From the NCBI RefSeq assembly GCF_046630445.1, contig NC_092333.1, forward strand, positions 361,449,501 to 361,513,500: a DNA stretch of 64,000 bases, in the 5' to 3' direction. The notes under the pieces are model-generated. The model saw only the letters and a list, made by a program, of their open reading frames with translations. It did no database searches and had not been told where the DNA came from. Numbering within the stretch: position 1 is the stretch's first letter; the number at the start of each line of letters is the position of its first letter. Origin of the DNA: Rutidosis leptorrhynchoides. Lineage: Eukaryota; Streptophyta; Magnoliopsida; Asterales; Asteraceae. Shown one piece after another: positions 23,862-36,003 of the stretch. The position numbers and the translations under genes were made by a program.

Positions 23862-23977
23862 CTACAATAGAATAAATAACAATATTAAATGACTCATGAT
23901 CAAAATCACAAATTTCTAGAGATTAATAAGTATAAAGTTTATTCTTTATAAGAAAATTATGGTTTAAAAGATGCAAC

Positions 23978-26874
23978 TGTCATAACCCGTCCTTAACCAT
24001 AAGAACGAGTTAGATAACGTATGATTTCATTGCGAGGTATTGACCTCTATATGCGACATTTTTAAAAGAACAACTGCATTTATTTTACATTACAAACCAT
24101 AACTCTTATTTTAATACAAGCTTTAGACAATAAAAAGATGATTATCGTTTAGCGATAATCTTAGACTTACAAACTTTACATGTGATGATAACAATACGAT
24201 TTCTAGCATATTTTACATTACAAATCCTCCGATATGCAGTTTTATTTTTGACACAAATATGCATACTCAAGATCTTGTTTAAATTCAACATGTTGCAGCG
24301 GAAGCTTTTAGTTATCACCTGAGAATAGACATGTTTAAAACGTCAACATAAAGTTGGTGAGATATAGGTTTAATGCCGGCAGCGATATAAATATATAGAC
24401 CACAAGATTTCATATATAAACATTTTAATAAAAATATTCTAAGTGGTTGAGCACTTGATAACCATACTTAACATTTAATCACGTCGCATATTCCCTTTAT
24501 TATGAAATCTTACTACACCGTACCAAGTGTAGTCACGAAACGAAGTACTGTGCAACCGTTGAATACTGGTCGTCCAGTCCGGTTGGGGTTGTCAGGCCCG
24601 ATAGATCTATCAACAGGATTCGCGTTTACAATACCGCTGTAAATAGTAGTTACCAAGCTACAGGGAAGTATGCCAGTGGTACAACTCAACGTAGAATATA
24701 TTTTTCAGTTACTTGTGTCCATATCGTAAAACATAAAATACATGTATTCTCATCCCGAAATGTTTAAAGTTTAAAAGTGGGACTATATACTCACTTTTGC
24801 CTTGAAGATATATATATTTTGACTTGGTCTCCGATTGATATCACGAACCTATCCATATATAATATATCAATATATTTTCATTTTAAACAATCGTCACATA
24901 TATATACTTATAATACTTTTAATGTCTTCTTAGTCCGTAGTTAGCAATTCAATTTTAATGGTTCATATTTAGGTGTTTAATAAATAAATAAAACCCCCCC
25001 TCGAAATAAATAAAACCCCATCGTATTCGTATTGGTCGGGATTAATCTTGACCCACGGTACCGGTGTTGTCAAATGACGTGTTGCGTACATAAAGTACCG
25101 GTGTTGTCAAATGACGTGTTGCGTACAATCATGGGATCTTATAATTAATCTTCTCGTATTGTTTACAGGTGATCCTGAAATATATAAAATTAAATTATGA
25201 GTACATATATATAAAATATCATGTTATTTTAAAAAGATGTGATTTATTTAATTTTTCTCCAATTATTTTCGTGGCTAAACTAGTCTTGGATATCCGATTT
25301 TGTTTTGGTCATAGTTTCTTCGTTACAACTCCATTTTCGTTGGTTCAACTTGCCACTTCCTTGGATCGAGTCCTTCTTTAAGAATATGAACTGTAAATAC
25401 CTTAGTTTGTATTCGAAATCACAGGTCATAGGTCAAACTTTGGTGAAACTTATGAAGTTAATCATTTTCCATCATGTAAACAACCTTAAATGATTATTTT
25501 TCTTAAAGTACTTATACTTTGAGTTAAATCATGAAATTTTTATGTGTTATCATATTCATAGTAAATATCATTTTTCCAGAAAATAAACCTCCAATTCAAG
25601 GTTCAAGATAGTTTTTAATTATCCAACCCAAAACAGCCCCCGGTTGCACTCAGACGTCGTAAAAACAGTTTTTAAGGTGTTCTTTGAAAAACCAAGTTAT
25701 ACCTTGTTAAATTAGAATATATTTATGATATATTACAGGTCTTGAAGTATTTTAAAACTTAAGTTAGAAGGATCTATTTAGTTTGCAAACAAGTTTGAAA
25801 TCATTCAAACTATGTTCTTGTTGTTAAAATTGTATACCATAAAATAAGATAACTATATATATATGAATCGAATAAGGTTATGAACAAAGTTACTACCTCA
25901 AGTTACTTGGACAAGGTTGCTGTAAAAGAGGAGTAAAAACCTAGAACCAAAAGAGTGATGGAGTTGGATGAAAGATTGGAAGCAACTTAAGACATAAACT
26001 TGAAATGAAAGTTGTATTTTTGTAGTGTTTTTGTTTGATCTTGTTATGGTGGTGTTTAAGGTGATTCTTGAGAGGATTTTTGCTGGAGTTCTTAGAGAGA
26101 CATGAGGCTAGTAAGTGTGTGTGTTTAGATAGAGAAATGATGATAGAAGTTGAACCAAAATGAGGTGAGAATACCCCCATTAAAAACGTGAATGGGGGGG
26201 GACATGGACAAATTTCCAAGCTTGTAATCTTGTGTAATTAGTCATACTATCTTACAAAAGTAATTACCTCTACCTTAGGGCAGTAACAAGGGCTAGTTAG
26301 GTGGTGATTTGATGTGTATATACCAATAGTAAATACGTATAGAAGTTAGGTATGATACGAGTACATATACTCTAGATATACGTATAGAAATCTTGTGAAA
26401 ACGGAACGAGGATTCAAATATAGTTATCTTTTGTGAATATACTTATATTGTTTTATGTATTTAAGTCCTTAAAAAGTGATTAATTACATTACATATACGA
26501 TATATGTATAAACATTATAGGTTATAAGTATTTATATCAAAAAACGTTACTTAAAGTTATCGTTTTGAAAACTTAAGTTAGTAGTTTCAAAATATACTTA
26601 TAACTTATTGTTATTAATACAAAATGAGATATTAAAACATCCTTAGATCATGTTAAATATGTATATATACATATATAAACACAAACGTATAATTATCATA
26701 TGTTATATAGTTCGTGATATCATCGGTCAAACTAGACGGTCAAACGTTGTGTAAATCTCTTTTCAAAAACATAAGTCTCAACAATTTGGGTTGCTTATCA
26801 TGTTGGTAAGGTTTAATTTATGTAAATATTAATCTTATAAGTATAGATCGATCGAAAAAGTCCGGGTCATTACA
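23978..26874 (-). repeat. 3' LTR of element C
   Basis: 2897 bp; on the minus strand it begins at 26874 next to the polypurine tract and ends at 23978 next to the GCAAC duplication. An ORF of 92 codons (26219-25941) recurs in the other LTR and is probably leader or promoter sequence without function. Confidence 0.96.
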
Positions 26875-26890
26875 GTACCTACCCGTTAAA
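26875..26890 (-). promoter_or_regulatory. Polypurine tract of element C
   Basis: On the minus strand TTTAACGGGTAGGTAC abuts the 3' LTR start. A second copy of the same motif lies internally at 31510-31523. Confidence 0.75.
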
Positions 26891-26921
26891 TAAATTTCGT
26901 CCCGAAATTTTAAAATCGTAC

Positions 26922-28886
26922 CTATTTTGCGTCATCGGGAAACAAATGCGGGTATTTTTGTTTCATTTGATCCTCTCGCTCCCAAGTAAACTCGGGACCT
27001 CTTCGTGCATTCCAACGAACTTTAACAATCAGTATGTTGCTCTGCTTGAGCTGTTTAACTTCACGGTCCATGATCTCGATTGGTTCTTCTATGAATTGTA
27101 GTTTCTCGTCAACTTGAATTTCTTCAAGAGGAATGGTGAGGTCTTCCTTTGCAAGACACTTTTTAAGGTTCGAGACGTGAAATGTATTATGTACTCTGGC
27201 GAGTTGTTGCGGTAACTCGAGTCGATAAGCTACCGGTCCAATGCGTTCGATAATTTTGAACGGGCCTACATACCTTGGGTTTAGTTTACCCCTTTTTCCA
27301 AAACGTATTACACCTTTCCAAGGTGACACCTTTAACATAACCATGTCACCGATCTGAAACTCTAATGGTTTCCTTCGGACATCGGCGTAGCTCTTTTGGC
27401 GACTACGGGCTGTTTTCAATTTCTCCTTGATTTGCACTATCTTCTCAGTAGTTTCATGGATGATCTCGGGTCCAGTTAATTGTCGATCTCCTACTTCATT
27501 CCAACAGATAGGGGATCTACACTTCCTTCCATACAGTGCTTCGAATGGTGCAGCTTTAATGCTCGCATGATAACTATTATTATACGAGAATTCTGCTAAT
27601 GGTAAATATTTATCCCATCCGTTTCCAAAATCGATCACACATGCCCTAAGCATGTCTTCAAGAGTCTGAATTGTTCTTTCACTCTGCCCGTCAGTTTGCG
27701 GATGATATGCGGTACTCATATCCAAACGAGTTCCTAGTGCCTCCTGTAGTGATTGCCAGAACTTTGAGGTAAATCTACTATCACGATCAGATATAATGGA
27801 AATAGGTATTCCATGCCTTGAAACTATTTCCTTTATATATAATCGTAATAATTTCTCCATTCTATCCGTTTCCTTTATAGGCAAGAAATGTGCAGATTTG
27901 GTAAGACGATCAACAATTACCCAAATGGTGTCGTATCCCCAGGCAGTCTTTGGTAACTTCGTGATGAAATCCATGGTAATACCATCCCATTTCCATTCTG
28001 GGATTTCTGGTTGTTGAAGTAACCCTGACGGCTTTTGGTGTTCTGCTTTGACTTTGGAACAAGTTAAACATTCCCCAACATATGTTGCAACGTCTGTCTT
28101 CAAATTAGGCCACCAATAATGCGTCTTAAGATCTTGATACATCTTTCCAACTCCAGGATGTATCGAGTATCTTGTCTTATGTGCCTCATTCAATATTAAC
28201 TTCCTTAATCCACCCAACTTTGGTACCCAAATACGGTTTGCAAAATATCGAATTCCATCTTCCCGCATAATGAGTTGTTTCCCATACTTCTTCATTATTT
28301 CATTTCCTATGTTTTCTTTAGTAAGAGCTTCTCGTTGAGCCTCTTTGATTTGTGAGTTGAGATTCATGCGAATTTTTATGTTCATTGCTCGTACTCGAAT
28401 TGGTTCTCGTTCCTTTCCGCTTAAAGCGTCGGCCACTACATTCGCTTTCCCGGGATGATAGCGAATCTCACAATCGTAGTCGTTTATCAGCTCGACCCAC
28501 CTACGTTGCCTCATGTTCAGCTGTTTCTGATCGAAAATATGTTGAAGACTTTTATGATCAGTAAACACAGTGCATCTAACCCCATATAAGTAGTGTCTCC
28601 ATATCTTCAACGCAAACACGACTGCTCCCAGTTCTAGATCATGCGTCGTATAATTCCGCTCGTGAATCTTCAATTGTCGGGATGCGTATGCAATAACTTT
28701 CTTTCGTTGCATAAGAACACAACCAAAACCTTGTCGCGAAGCGTCATAATATATTTCAAAATCATCGTTCCCTTCAGGTAACGATAAAATAGGCGCCGTA
28801 GTTAACTTCTTCTTCAGTAATTGAAATGCGTTCTCCTGTTCCGAGGTCCATTCGTATTTCTTCCCTTTTTGCGTTAATGCTGTCAA
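26922..28886 (-). pseudogene. Element C RNase H - integrase - chromodomain (second part of gag-pol)
   Basis: An open 654-codon block begins in the RT thumb ([12 protein letters not shown]) and carries RNase H ([10 protein letters not shown]; first Asp retained), the integrase zinc finger ([10 protein letters not shown]...CLTCSK, HHCC intact), the integrase core ([31 protein letters not shown]) and a C-terminal chromodomain ([13 protein letters not shown]) ending PHLFPDDAK. It belongs to the polyprotein that starts at 31351. It is separated from the upstream block by a one-base deletion near 28903, where the RRFIQDF motif runs into a stop. The block itself has no internal stop, matching a young element. 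Confidence 0.92.
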
Positions 28887-29068
28887 CGGCTTAGCTATTC
28901 GGGAAAATCTTGAATAAACCTTCTATAATAACCGGCTAAACCCAAAAATTGGCGTATCTGCATTGGTGTTTTAGGAGTCTCCCATTTTTCAATGGCCTCA
29001 ATTTTAGCTGGATCAACCTGAATTCCTTTGCTACTAACAACGTGACCAAGAAATTGCACTTCTTTCAA

Positions 29069-31351
29069 CTAGAAAGCACATTTAGAAAATTTAGCATATA
29101 GCTGTTCTTTTCTCAACAACTCTAATATCAACCTTAAATGCTGCTCATGCTCTTGCTCACTCTTGGAATAGATAAGAATATCATCAATGAAAACGATAAC
29201 AAACTTATCTAAATATGGACTACAAACTCGATTCATGAGGTCCATGAATACAGCTGGCGCATTCGTCAATCCAAACGGCATGACCAAAAATTCGTAATGA
29301 CCATAACGTGTCCGAAAAGCAGTTTTTGGAATGTCCTCTTCTTTGACACGTAATTGATGATAGCCCGACCTTAGGTCAATTTTTGAGTACACACATGATC
29401 CTTGGAGTTGATCAAATAAGTCGTCAATTCTCGGTAGTGGATACCGATTTATGATAGTTAACTTATTTAATTCACGATAATCTATACACATCCTAAAAGA
29501 TCCATCTTTCTTTTTAACAAATAGAATCGGAGCTCCCCATGGTGAAGTACTTGGTCGTATGAATCCACGATCCAGTAATTCTTTTAACTGACTCTGAAGT
29601 TCTTTTAACTCGGACGGTGCAAGTCTATACGGAGCACGGGCAACTGGTGCAGCTCCTGGTACTAAATCTATTTGAAATTCTACAGATCTAAATGGAGGTA
29701 ATCCCGGCAACTCTTCCGGAAAAACTTCAGGAAAATCTCTTACCACAGGCACGTCGTTGATGCACTTCTCTTTTTCTTTCTTTTCGACTTTATTAACATG
29801 TGCTAGAATAGCATAACATCCCTTTTCTAAACACTTCTTGGCTTTCAAACAGCTAATAAGTTTTAGCTTTGAATTACCCTTCTCTCCATAAATCATCACC
29901 GGCATTTTATCCTTACCAGGAATGCGAATTGCCTTCTTGGCACACACAACTTCAGCTCCTACTTTGGACATCCAGTCCATGCCGACTATTACATCAAAAC
30001 TTCCTAATTCTACGGGTATTAAGTCAATTTTAAACGTTTCTCCGGCTAAATTTATTTTACAATCACGAAAAATTTTATCGGCTTTAATTAGTTTACCGTT
30101 AGCTAACTCAATCATGTACTTAGCATCTAGAGGTAATGATGAACAATTCAATTTAGTGTGAAAGTCTCTACACACGTAACTTCTATCAGCACCAGTATCA
30201 AATATAATAGATGCGGATAAGTTATTAATGGTAAACGTACCCGTAACAAGCTCCGGGTCTTCACACGCCTCTCTAGCATTAATAACAAATGCTCTTCCTC
30301 GTGCAGATCCATTATTCTTCTCTGGATTCGGACACTGGCTCTTATAATGACCCTGTTTTCCACACCCATAACAAGTAATGGTAGCCAAAGCAGTTCTATT
30401 TGCATTAGTGGCAGGAGTCTTGATACCATTTGTATTTGTAACGAGAGCCCTACAATCTTCAGCAAGATGACCCTTTCGATTACATTTGTTGCATACCACA
30501 TTACAGTAGCCAGAGTGATGTTTGTGGCATCGGTTACATAAAGGATTTTGTCCTTTGTAACCAAAGCCTGAACCACTACCCGCACCTTGCGTGGTTTCTT
30601 GTTTCTTAAAAGATTGTTGTTGGTTACCTCGACCATAATTTCCATTCCACTTTCTTTTGTTACCTGATTCCTTCATATCAGTATTGGATACTTTCTTATC
30701 CATGATGACCTGATCCATTAGCTCGTTTGCCATGGTTATAGCTTCATGAATTGTCTTAGGTTTCGATGCTGTAACATTTGCCTTGACCTTTTTGGGCAAA
30801 CCATCTTTGTACATTTCAATCTTCCGTTCTTCGGTTGGAACCAATTCAGGACATAGCAAAACTAATTCCATGAATCGCTGATTGTAGTTGGTGATTTCAG
30901 TACCAACAACCTTCAGGCTTCGTAATTCATCTTCCAACTTCCTAACCTCGTTCCTTGGACAATACTCGTTGATTAACATTATTTTGAATTCTTCCCATGG
31001 AGTATCATAAGCTACATCTCCTCCTACAGCCTTCACATAATTTTTCCACCACGTGAGTGCACTATCTTGTAAAGTGCACGATGCATACTTGGTCATGTCC
31101 TTTTCAACACAACCACTGATTTTAAACACAGTCTCCATCTTTTCTATCCACCGGGTTAAACCGATCAGTCCTTCTGTTCCACTGAATGATGAGGGCTTGC
31201 AAGCTTGAAAAGTTTTGTAGGTGCATCCTACACGAGGATTTGGGTTAACTGCAGCAGCTCTTGCAGCCTCGACCCATAACATTCTGTCGTTTACTCGCTG
31301 GCTGATGAATTCCTCGACTTCTTGTTCCGTCATTCGATTCAATCGCGCCAT
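29069..31351 (-). pseudogene. Element C gag-protease-RT (first part of gag-pol)
   Basis: Starts at a real ATG ([15 protein letters not shown]) about 1 kb inside the 5' LTR. Capsid motifs (LTWWKNYV near codon 100) lead to zinc knuckles ([40 protein letters not shown]), protease ([11 protein letters not shown]), and RT ([20 protein letters not shown]; catalytic FIDDIL). The block ends at a TAG replacing a Trp codon (FSKCAF*) at about 29068. A further 1-nt deletion follows about 170 bp downstream. From 31351 to 26922 the whole polyprotein would be about 1475 codons, the usual size for this clade. Confidence 0.94.
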
Positions 31352-31509
31352 ATTCTTCTATAAGAATGAAAAGAAAATAATTATTCACATGGAATATTAT
31401 AGATGTAGTGTATATTTACAGTACATTATAGCTTATTAATAATATGAACCAGGTATTATTATAAAAGCCTTTTCTTCTTATTAGCGTTTTATAATTATAT
31501 CTAGGGTAG

Positions 31510-31523
31510 TACCTACCCGTTAA
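31510..31523 (-). promoter_or_regulatory. Internal copy of the polypurine-tract motif in C
   Basis: On the minus strand TTAACGGGTAGGTA, identical to the core of the tract next to the 3' LTR, lies between the leader ORF and gag. The same arrangement is seen in D at about 52333-52348. Confidence 0.6.
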
Positions 31524-31719
31524 TGTTCATACTTAATAGCTTAGTACAGAACCAATTACTACTATCTAAATAATATTTAACCATGGAAAATTATTGCATT
31601 TCATACTTCACTATTTTACATATGCTTATCTTACATCGAACATTAAGCAAACCACACTAATAATATTATACAAAACATTATATGATCCCATGGTTTAATA
31701 CGGCAGCGCATCGTTTGGT

Positions 31720-32172
31720 CTATTTTCTAGGACGTTTAGGTTCAAAGAATCGCTTAACGCTTATCCTGGCTGTCTGCCTATATTTTGGCTGTGGGGCTGA
31801 AGAACTGGATGCCGGGATAGAACGAATAGGAATAGCGGGAATAGGGGTGGTAGTGTCTAGTGGAGTTGGTGCCACATCATCCTTACTAAACTCGGGATTT
31901 GAATTTTCTAATTCATTAGCCTTTCGTTTCTTTCCTAGTTCGAACTTGTCTTTTGTAATTTCCTGTATTTCTTCCTCGGGTTCACTTTCCTCCTCGGGTT
32001 CACTTTCCTCCTCGGGTTCACTTTCCGGGTTCTCTATAGTCGGTTCATCCGGAATTTGTGAGTCTTCCCCAAAGATATTATTTTCGTCATCGGATAGGTT
32101 AATGACTGGAACACCATCTGAAGATTCTGGTTCGGAGTCGCTGAATGTGATAACAAGTTTTGAGCCCGACAT
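31720..32172 (-). CDS. Acidic leader ORF of element C (150 aa), unknown function
   Basis: A complete ORF with ATG lies between the primer site and gag, about 190 bp inside the 5' LTR. It starts MSGSKLVITFSDSEPES. The first half is very acidic and includes three tandem copies of SEPEEE; the middle contains KKRKANE, a possible nuclear signal; the tail is Pro/Ala/Ser-rich and ends in a basic stretch (KRFFEPKRPRK). It has no membrane segment and no retroviral motif. It is in a different block from gag and is separated from it by the internal tract motif. An extra ORF before gag is not a standard part of chromoviruses; some Tat-lineage elements have one. The function is unknown; the charge pattern suggests binding to basic or nucleic-acid partners. 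Confidence 0.6.
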   Translation of the reverse strand: MSGSKLVITFSDSEPESSDGVPVINLSDDENNIFGEDSQIPDEPTIENPESEPEEESEPEEESEPEEEIQEITKDKFELGKKRKANELENSNPEFSKDDVAPTPLDTTTPIPAIPIRSIPASSSSAPQPKYRQTARISVKRFFEPKRPRK

Positions 32173-32346
32173 CTATCACACAACAACTAACCCATTAGTA
32201 CTACATAATATTTACATATAAATTTTAACCAACAATGATAAGCAATGGTTTTTAAATCAGACCCGGTCAAAGTCCAGACTTACTAATGTATCCTAACGAC
32301 TTATCAGTTAGACACACTAATGCAAACCTGGTTCGCTAAGACCACC

Positions 32347-32358
32347 GCTCTGATACCA
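32347..32358 (-). promoter_or_regulatory. Primer binding site of element C
   Basis: On the minus strand TGGTATCAGAGC, an exact match to the classic plant initiator-Met tRNA primer site, two bases inside the 5' LTR. Confidence 0.93.
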
Positions 32359-32360
32359 CA

Positions 32361-35257
32361 TGTCATAACCCGTCCTTAACCATAAGAACGAGTTAGATAA
32401 CGTATGATTTCATTGCGAGGTATTGACCTCTATATGCGACATTTTTAAAAGAACAACTGCATTTATTTTACATTACAAACCATAACTCTTATTTTAATAC
32501 AAGCTTTAGACAATAATAAGATGATTATCATTTAGCGATAATCTTAGACTTACAAACTTTACATGTGATGATAACAATACGATTTCTAGCATATTTTACA
32601 TTACAAATCCTCCGATATGCAGTTTTATTTTTGACACAAATATGCATACTCAAGATCTTGTTTAAATTCAACATGTTGCAGCGGAAGCTTTTAGTTATCA
32701 CCTGAGAATAGACATGTTTAAAACGTCAACATAAAGTTGGTGAGATATAGGTTTAATGCCGGCAGCGATATAAATATATAGACCACAAGATTTCATATAT
32801 AAACATTTTAATAAAAATATTCTAAGTGGTTGAGCACTTGATAACCATACTTAACATTTAATCACGTCGCATATTCCCTTTATTATGAAATCTTACTACA
32901 CCGTACCAAGTGTAGTCACGAAACGAAGTACTGTGCAACCGTTGAATACTGGTCGTCCAGTCCGGTTGGGGTTGTCAGGCCCGATAGATCTATCAACAGG
33001 ATTCGCGTTTACAATACCGCTGTAAATAGTAGTTACCAAGCTACAGGGAAGTATGCCAGTGGTACAACTCAACGTAGAATATATTTTTCAGTTACTTGTG
33101 TCCATATCGTAAAACATAAAATACATGTATTCTCATCCCGAAATGTTTAAAGTTTAAAAGTGGGACTATATACTCACTTTTGCCTTGAAGATATATATAT
33201 TTTGACTTGGTCTCCGATTGATATCACGAACCTATCCATATATAATATATCAATATATTTTCATTTTAAACAATCGTCACATATATATACTTATAATACT
33301 TTTAATGTCTTCTTAGTCCGTAGTTAGCAATTCAATTTTAATGGTTCATATTTAGGTGTTTAATAAATAAATAAAACCCCCCCTCGAAATAAATAAAACC
33401 CCATCGTATTCGTATTGGTCGGGATTAATCTTGACCCACGGTACCGGTGTTGTCAAATGACGTGTTGCGTACATAAAGTACCGGTGTTGTCAAATGACGT
33501 GTTGCGTACAATCATGAGATCTTATAATTAATCTTCTCGTATTGTTTACGGGTGATCCTGAAATATATAAAATTAAATTATGAGTACATATATATAAAAT
33601 ATCATGTTATTTTAAAAAGATGTGATTTATTTAATTTTTCTCCAATTATTTTCGTGGCTAAACTAGTCTTGGATATCCGATTTTGTTTTGGTCATAGTTT
33701 CTTCGTTACAACTCCGTTTTCGTTGGTTTAACTTGCCACTTCCTTGGATCGAGTCCTTATTTAAGAATATGAACTGTAAATACCTTAGTTTGTATTCGAA
33801 ATCACAGGTCATAGGTCAAACTTTGGTGAAACTTATGAAGTTAATCATTTTCCATCATGTAAACAACCTTAAATGATTATTTTTCTAAAAGTACTTATAC
33901 TTTGAGTTAAATCATGAAATTTTTATGTGTTATCATATTCATATTAAATATCATTTTTCCAGAAAATAAACCTCCAATTCAAGGTTCAAGATAGTTTTTA
34001 ATTATCCAACCCAAAACAGCCCCCGGTTGCACTCCGACGTCGTAAAAACAGTTTTTAAGGTGTTCTTTGAAAAACCAAGTTATACCTTGTTAAATTAGAA
34101 TATATTTATGATATATTACAGGTCTTGAAGTATTTTAAAAGTTAAGTTAGAAGGATCTATTTAGTTTGCAAACAAGTTTGAAATCATTCAAACTATGTTC
34201 TTGTTGTTAAAATTGTATACCGTAAAATAAGATAACTATATATATATGAATCGAATAAGGTTATGAACAAAGTTACTACCTCAAGTTACTTGGACAAGGT
34301 TGCTGTAAAAGAGGAGTAAAAACCTAGAACCAAAAGAGTGATGGAGTTGGATGAAAGATTGGAAGCAACTTAAGACATAAACTTGAAATGAAAGTTGTAT
34401 TTTTGTAGTGTTTTTGTTTGATCTTGTTATGGTGGTGTTTAAGGTGATTCTTGAGAGGATTTTTGCTGGAGTTCTTAGAGAGACATGAGGCTAGTAAGTG
34501 TGTGTGTTTAGCTAGAGAAATGATGATAGAAGTTGAACCAAAATGAGGTGAGAATACCCCCATTAAAAACGTGAATGGGGGGGGACATGGACAAATTTCC
34601 AAGCTTGTAATCTTGTGTAATTAGTCATACTATCTTACAAAAGTAATTACCTCTACCTTAGGGCAGTAACAAGGGCTAGTTAGGTGGTGATTTGATGTGT
34701 ATATACCAATAGTAAATACGTATAGAAGTTAGGTATGATACGAGTACATATACTCTAGATATACGTATAGAAATCTTGTGAAAACGGAACGAGGATTCAA
34801 ATATAGTTATCTTTTGTGAATATACTTATATTGTTTTATGTATTTAAGTCCTTAAAAAGTGATTAAATACATTACATATACGATATATGTATAAACATTA
34901 TAGGTTATAAGTATTTATATCAAAAAACGTTACTTAAAGTTATCGTTTTGAAAACTTAAGTTAGTAGTTTCAAAATATACTTATAACTTATTGTTATTAA
35001 TACAAAATGAGATATTAAAACATCCTTAGATCATGTTAAATATGTATATATACATATATATACACAAACGTATAATTATCATATGTTATATAGTTCGTGA
35101 TATCATCGATCAAACTAGACGGTCAAACGTTGTGTAAATCTCTTTTCAAAAACATAAGTCTCAACAATTTGGGTTGCTTATCATGTTGGTAAGGTTTAAT
35201 TTATGTAAATATTAATCTTATAAGTATAGATCGATCGAAAAAGTCCGCGTCATTACA
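32361..35257 (-). repeat. 5' LTR of element C
   Basis: 2897 bp, the same length as the 3' LTR and nearly identical. It holds the conserved GCGAGGTATTGACCTCTATATG motif (32415-32436). Confidence 0.96.
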
Positions 35258-35262
35258 GCAAC

Positions 35263-35843
35263 GAAAAACTTTATAAGAAAATTATGGGTTAAAAGACGCA
35301 ACGAACATAAAGCGGGACAGTATGGAATAGCAAGTTCAATTTATAAGAAATTGATAAACAAACAGATTATTTCATTTGTAAGGTAATTTATAAGGAATTG
35401 ATAAACAAAAAGATTAGATAATCATAATTAATCATACCTCATGAAGCTCAAACAAAGGTTAATTTCCACCTTCAAATTAACTCATTTGATCCTGCCGTGT
35501 CATCTGATATACATTGAATAATCAGAATTAAACATACGTCTATGAACTCATGAACAAAGTGGACCATTAATGCTTGGAAGTTACTGCAACACTACCACTG
35601 CATAGCACATATTACTATCAGAATATGACTTTTAACTACACACGCCTAAATCGAACATCAAAATAGAAACAAGGTATGTACATGAATCATAGGGCCTGAT
35701 CCAGTGAAACAAATGTTATTCTTTTGGGCCCATTCCAAACAACAACAATTTTTATGCCTTATTCGGGTTCAAACTACTATGACGCATTCGGAAATTATTG
35801 CAGCCAAACATTGAAATGACAGTGAAACATTCGTGAAATTTAC
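35263..35843. other. CACTA internal sequence right of C, no clear gene
   Basis: The first 45 bases repeat the motif TATAAGAAAATTATGG(G/T)TTAAAAGA(C/T)GCAAC found just left of C (23947-23977). A minus-strand stretch near 35510-35440 between ATATCAG and GTATGA is exon-like but has stops in every frame. Confidence 0.4.
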
Positions 35844-35901
35844 AAACCCAAAACTCATAGCGGAAGAGATCATGTGATGAAGTCAGGTGAAGTATCAGGC
35901 C
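35844..35901 (-). pseudogene. Captured exon: second half of an EMF2/VRN2-type C2H2 zinc finger
   Basis: 58 nt between an AG acceptor (GTATTTTAG) and a GT donor (GTAAAT). It translates to GLILHLTSSHDLFRYEFWV, which I recognise as the His half of the single C2H2 finger plus the following segment of plant SUZ12 homologues (EMF2, VRN2, FIS2 family; Polycomb repressive complex 2). The family normally has SSHDLF-(F/Y)EF here. It joins the exon at 36004-36056 in phase across a 102-nt intron. The flanks contain no VEFS box, so this is a fragment carried inside the CACTA element. Confidence 0.78.
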
Positions 35902-36003
35902 CTAAAATACATCAGAAAAATTCACGAAACACTTATAATCCATTCAAACTATATAAGTGATTGTTGAGTATATAACATACAACAAAGTCAAGGCATAATC
36001 TAC

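Larger units (their letters stand above)
23978..35257 (-). mobile_element. Element C: complete Tekay-like Ty3/gypsy retrotransposon (11,280 bp)
   Basis: Two 2897-bp LTRs in the same orientation flank a primer site, leader ORF, gag-pol and polypurine tract. The target duplication GCAAC is present on both sides (23973-23977 and 35258-35262). LTRs start TGTAATGACC(C) and end GGGTTATGACA on the minus strand. The two LTRs differ at about 16 positions by eye. The copy is inserted in non-coding sequence inside the CACTA element. Coding capacity is lost through one nonsense codon and one frameshift. Confidence 0.96.

Noticed and set aside
25941-26219. 92-codon minus-strand ORF, also at 34324-34602
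   Set aside because: It is present twice only because both C LTRs contain it. It is Lys/His/Ser-rich without domains and lies in the likely promoter/leader part of the LTR.
31682-32221. 179-codon plus-strand ORF opposite the leader ORF of C
   Set aside because: Its Ser/Gly repeats are the complement of the SEPEEE-coding repeats. The minus-strand ORF agrees with element orientation.
35440-35510. Possible further EMF2-like exon
   Set aside because: Splice-like borders exist, but all three frames contain stops and I could not recognise the family segment.
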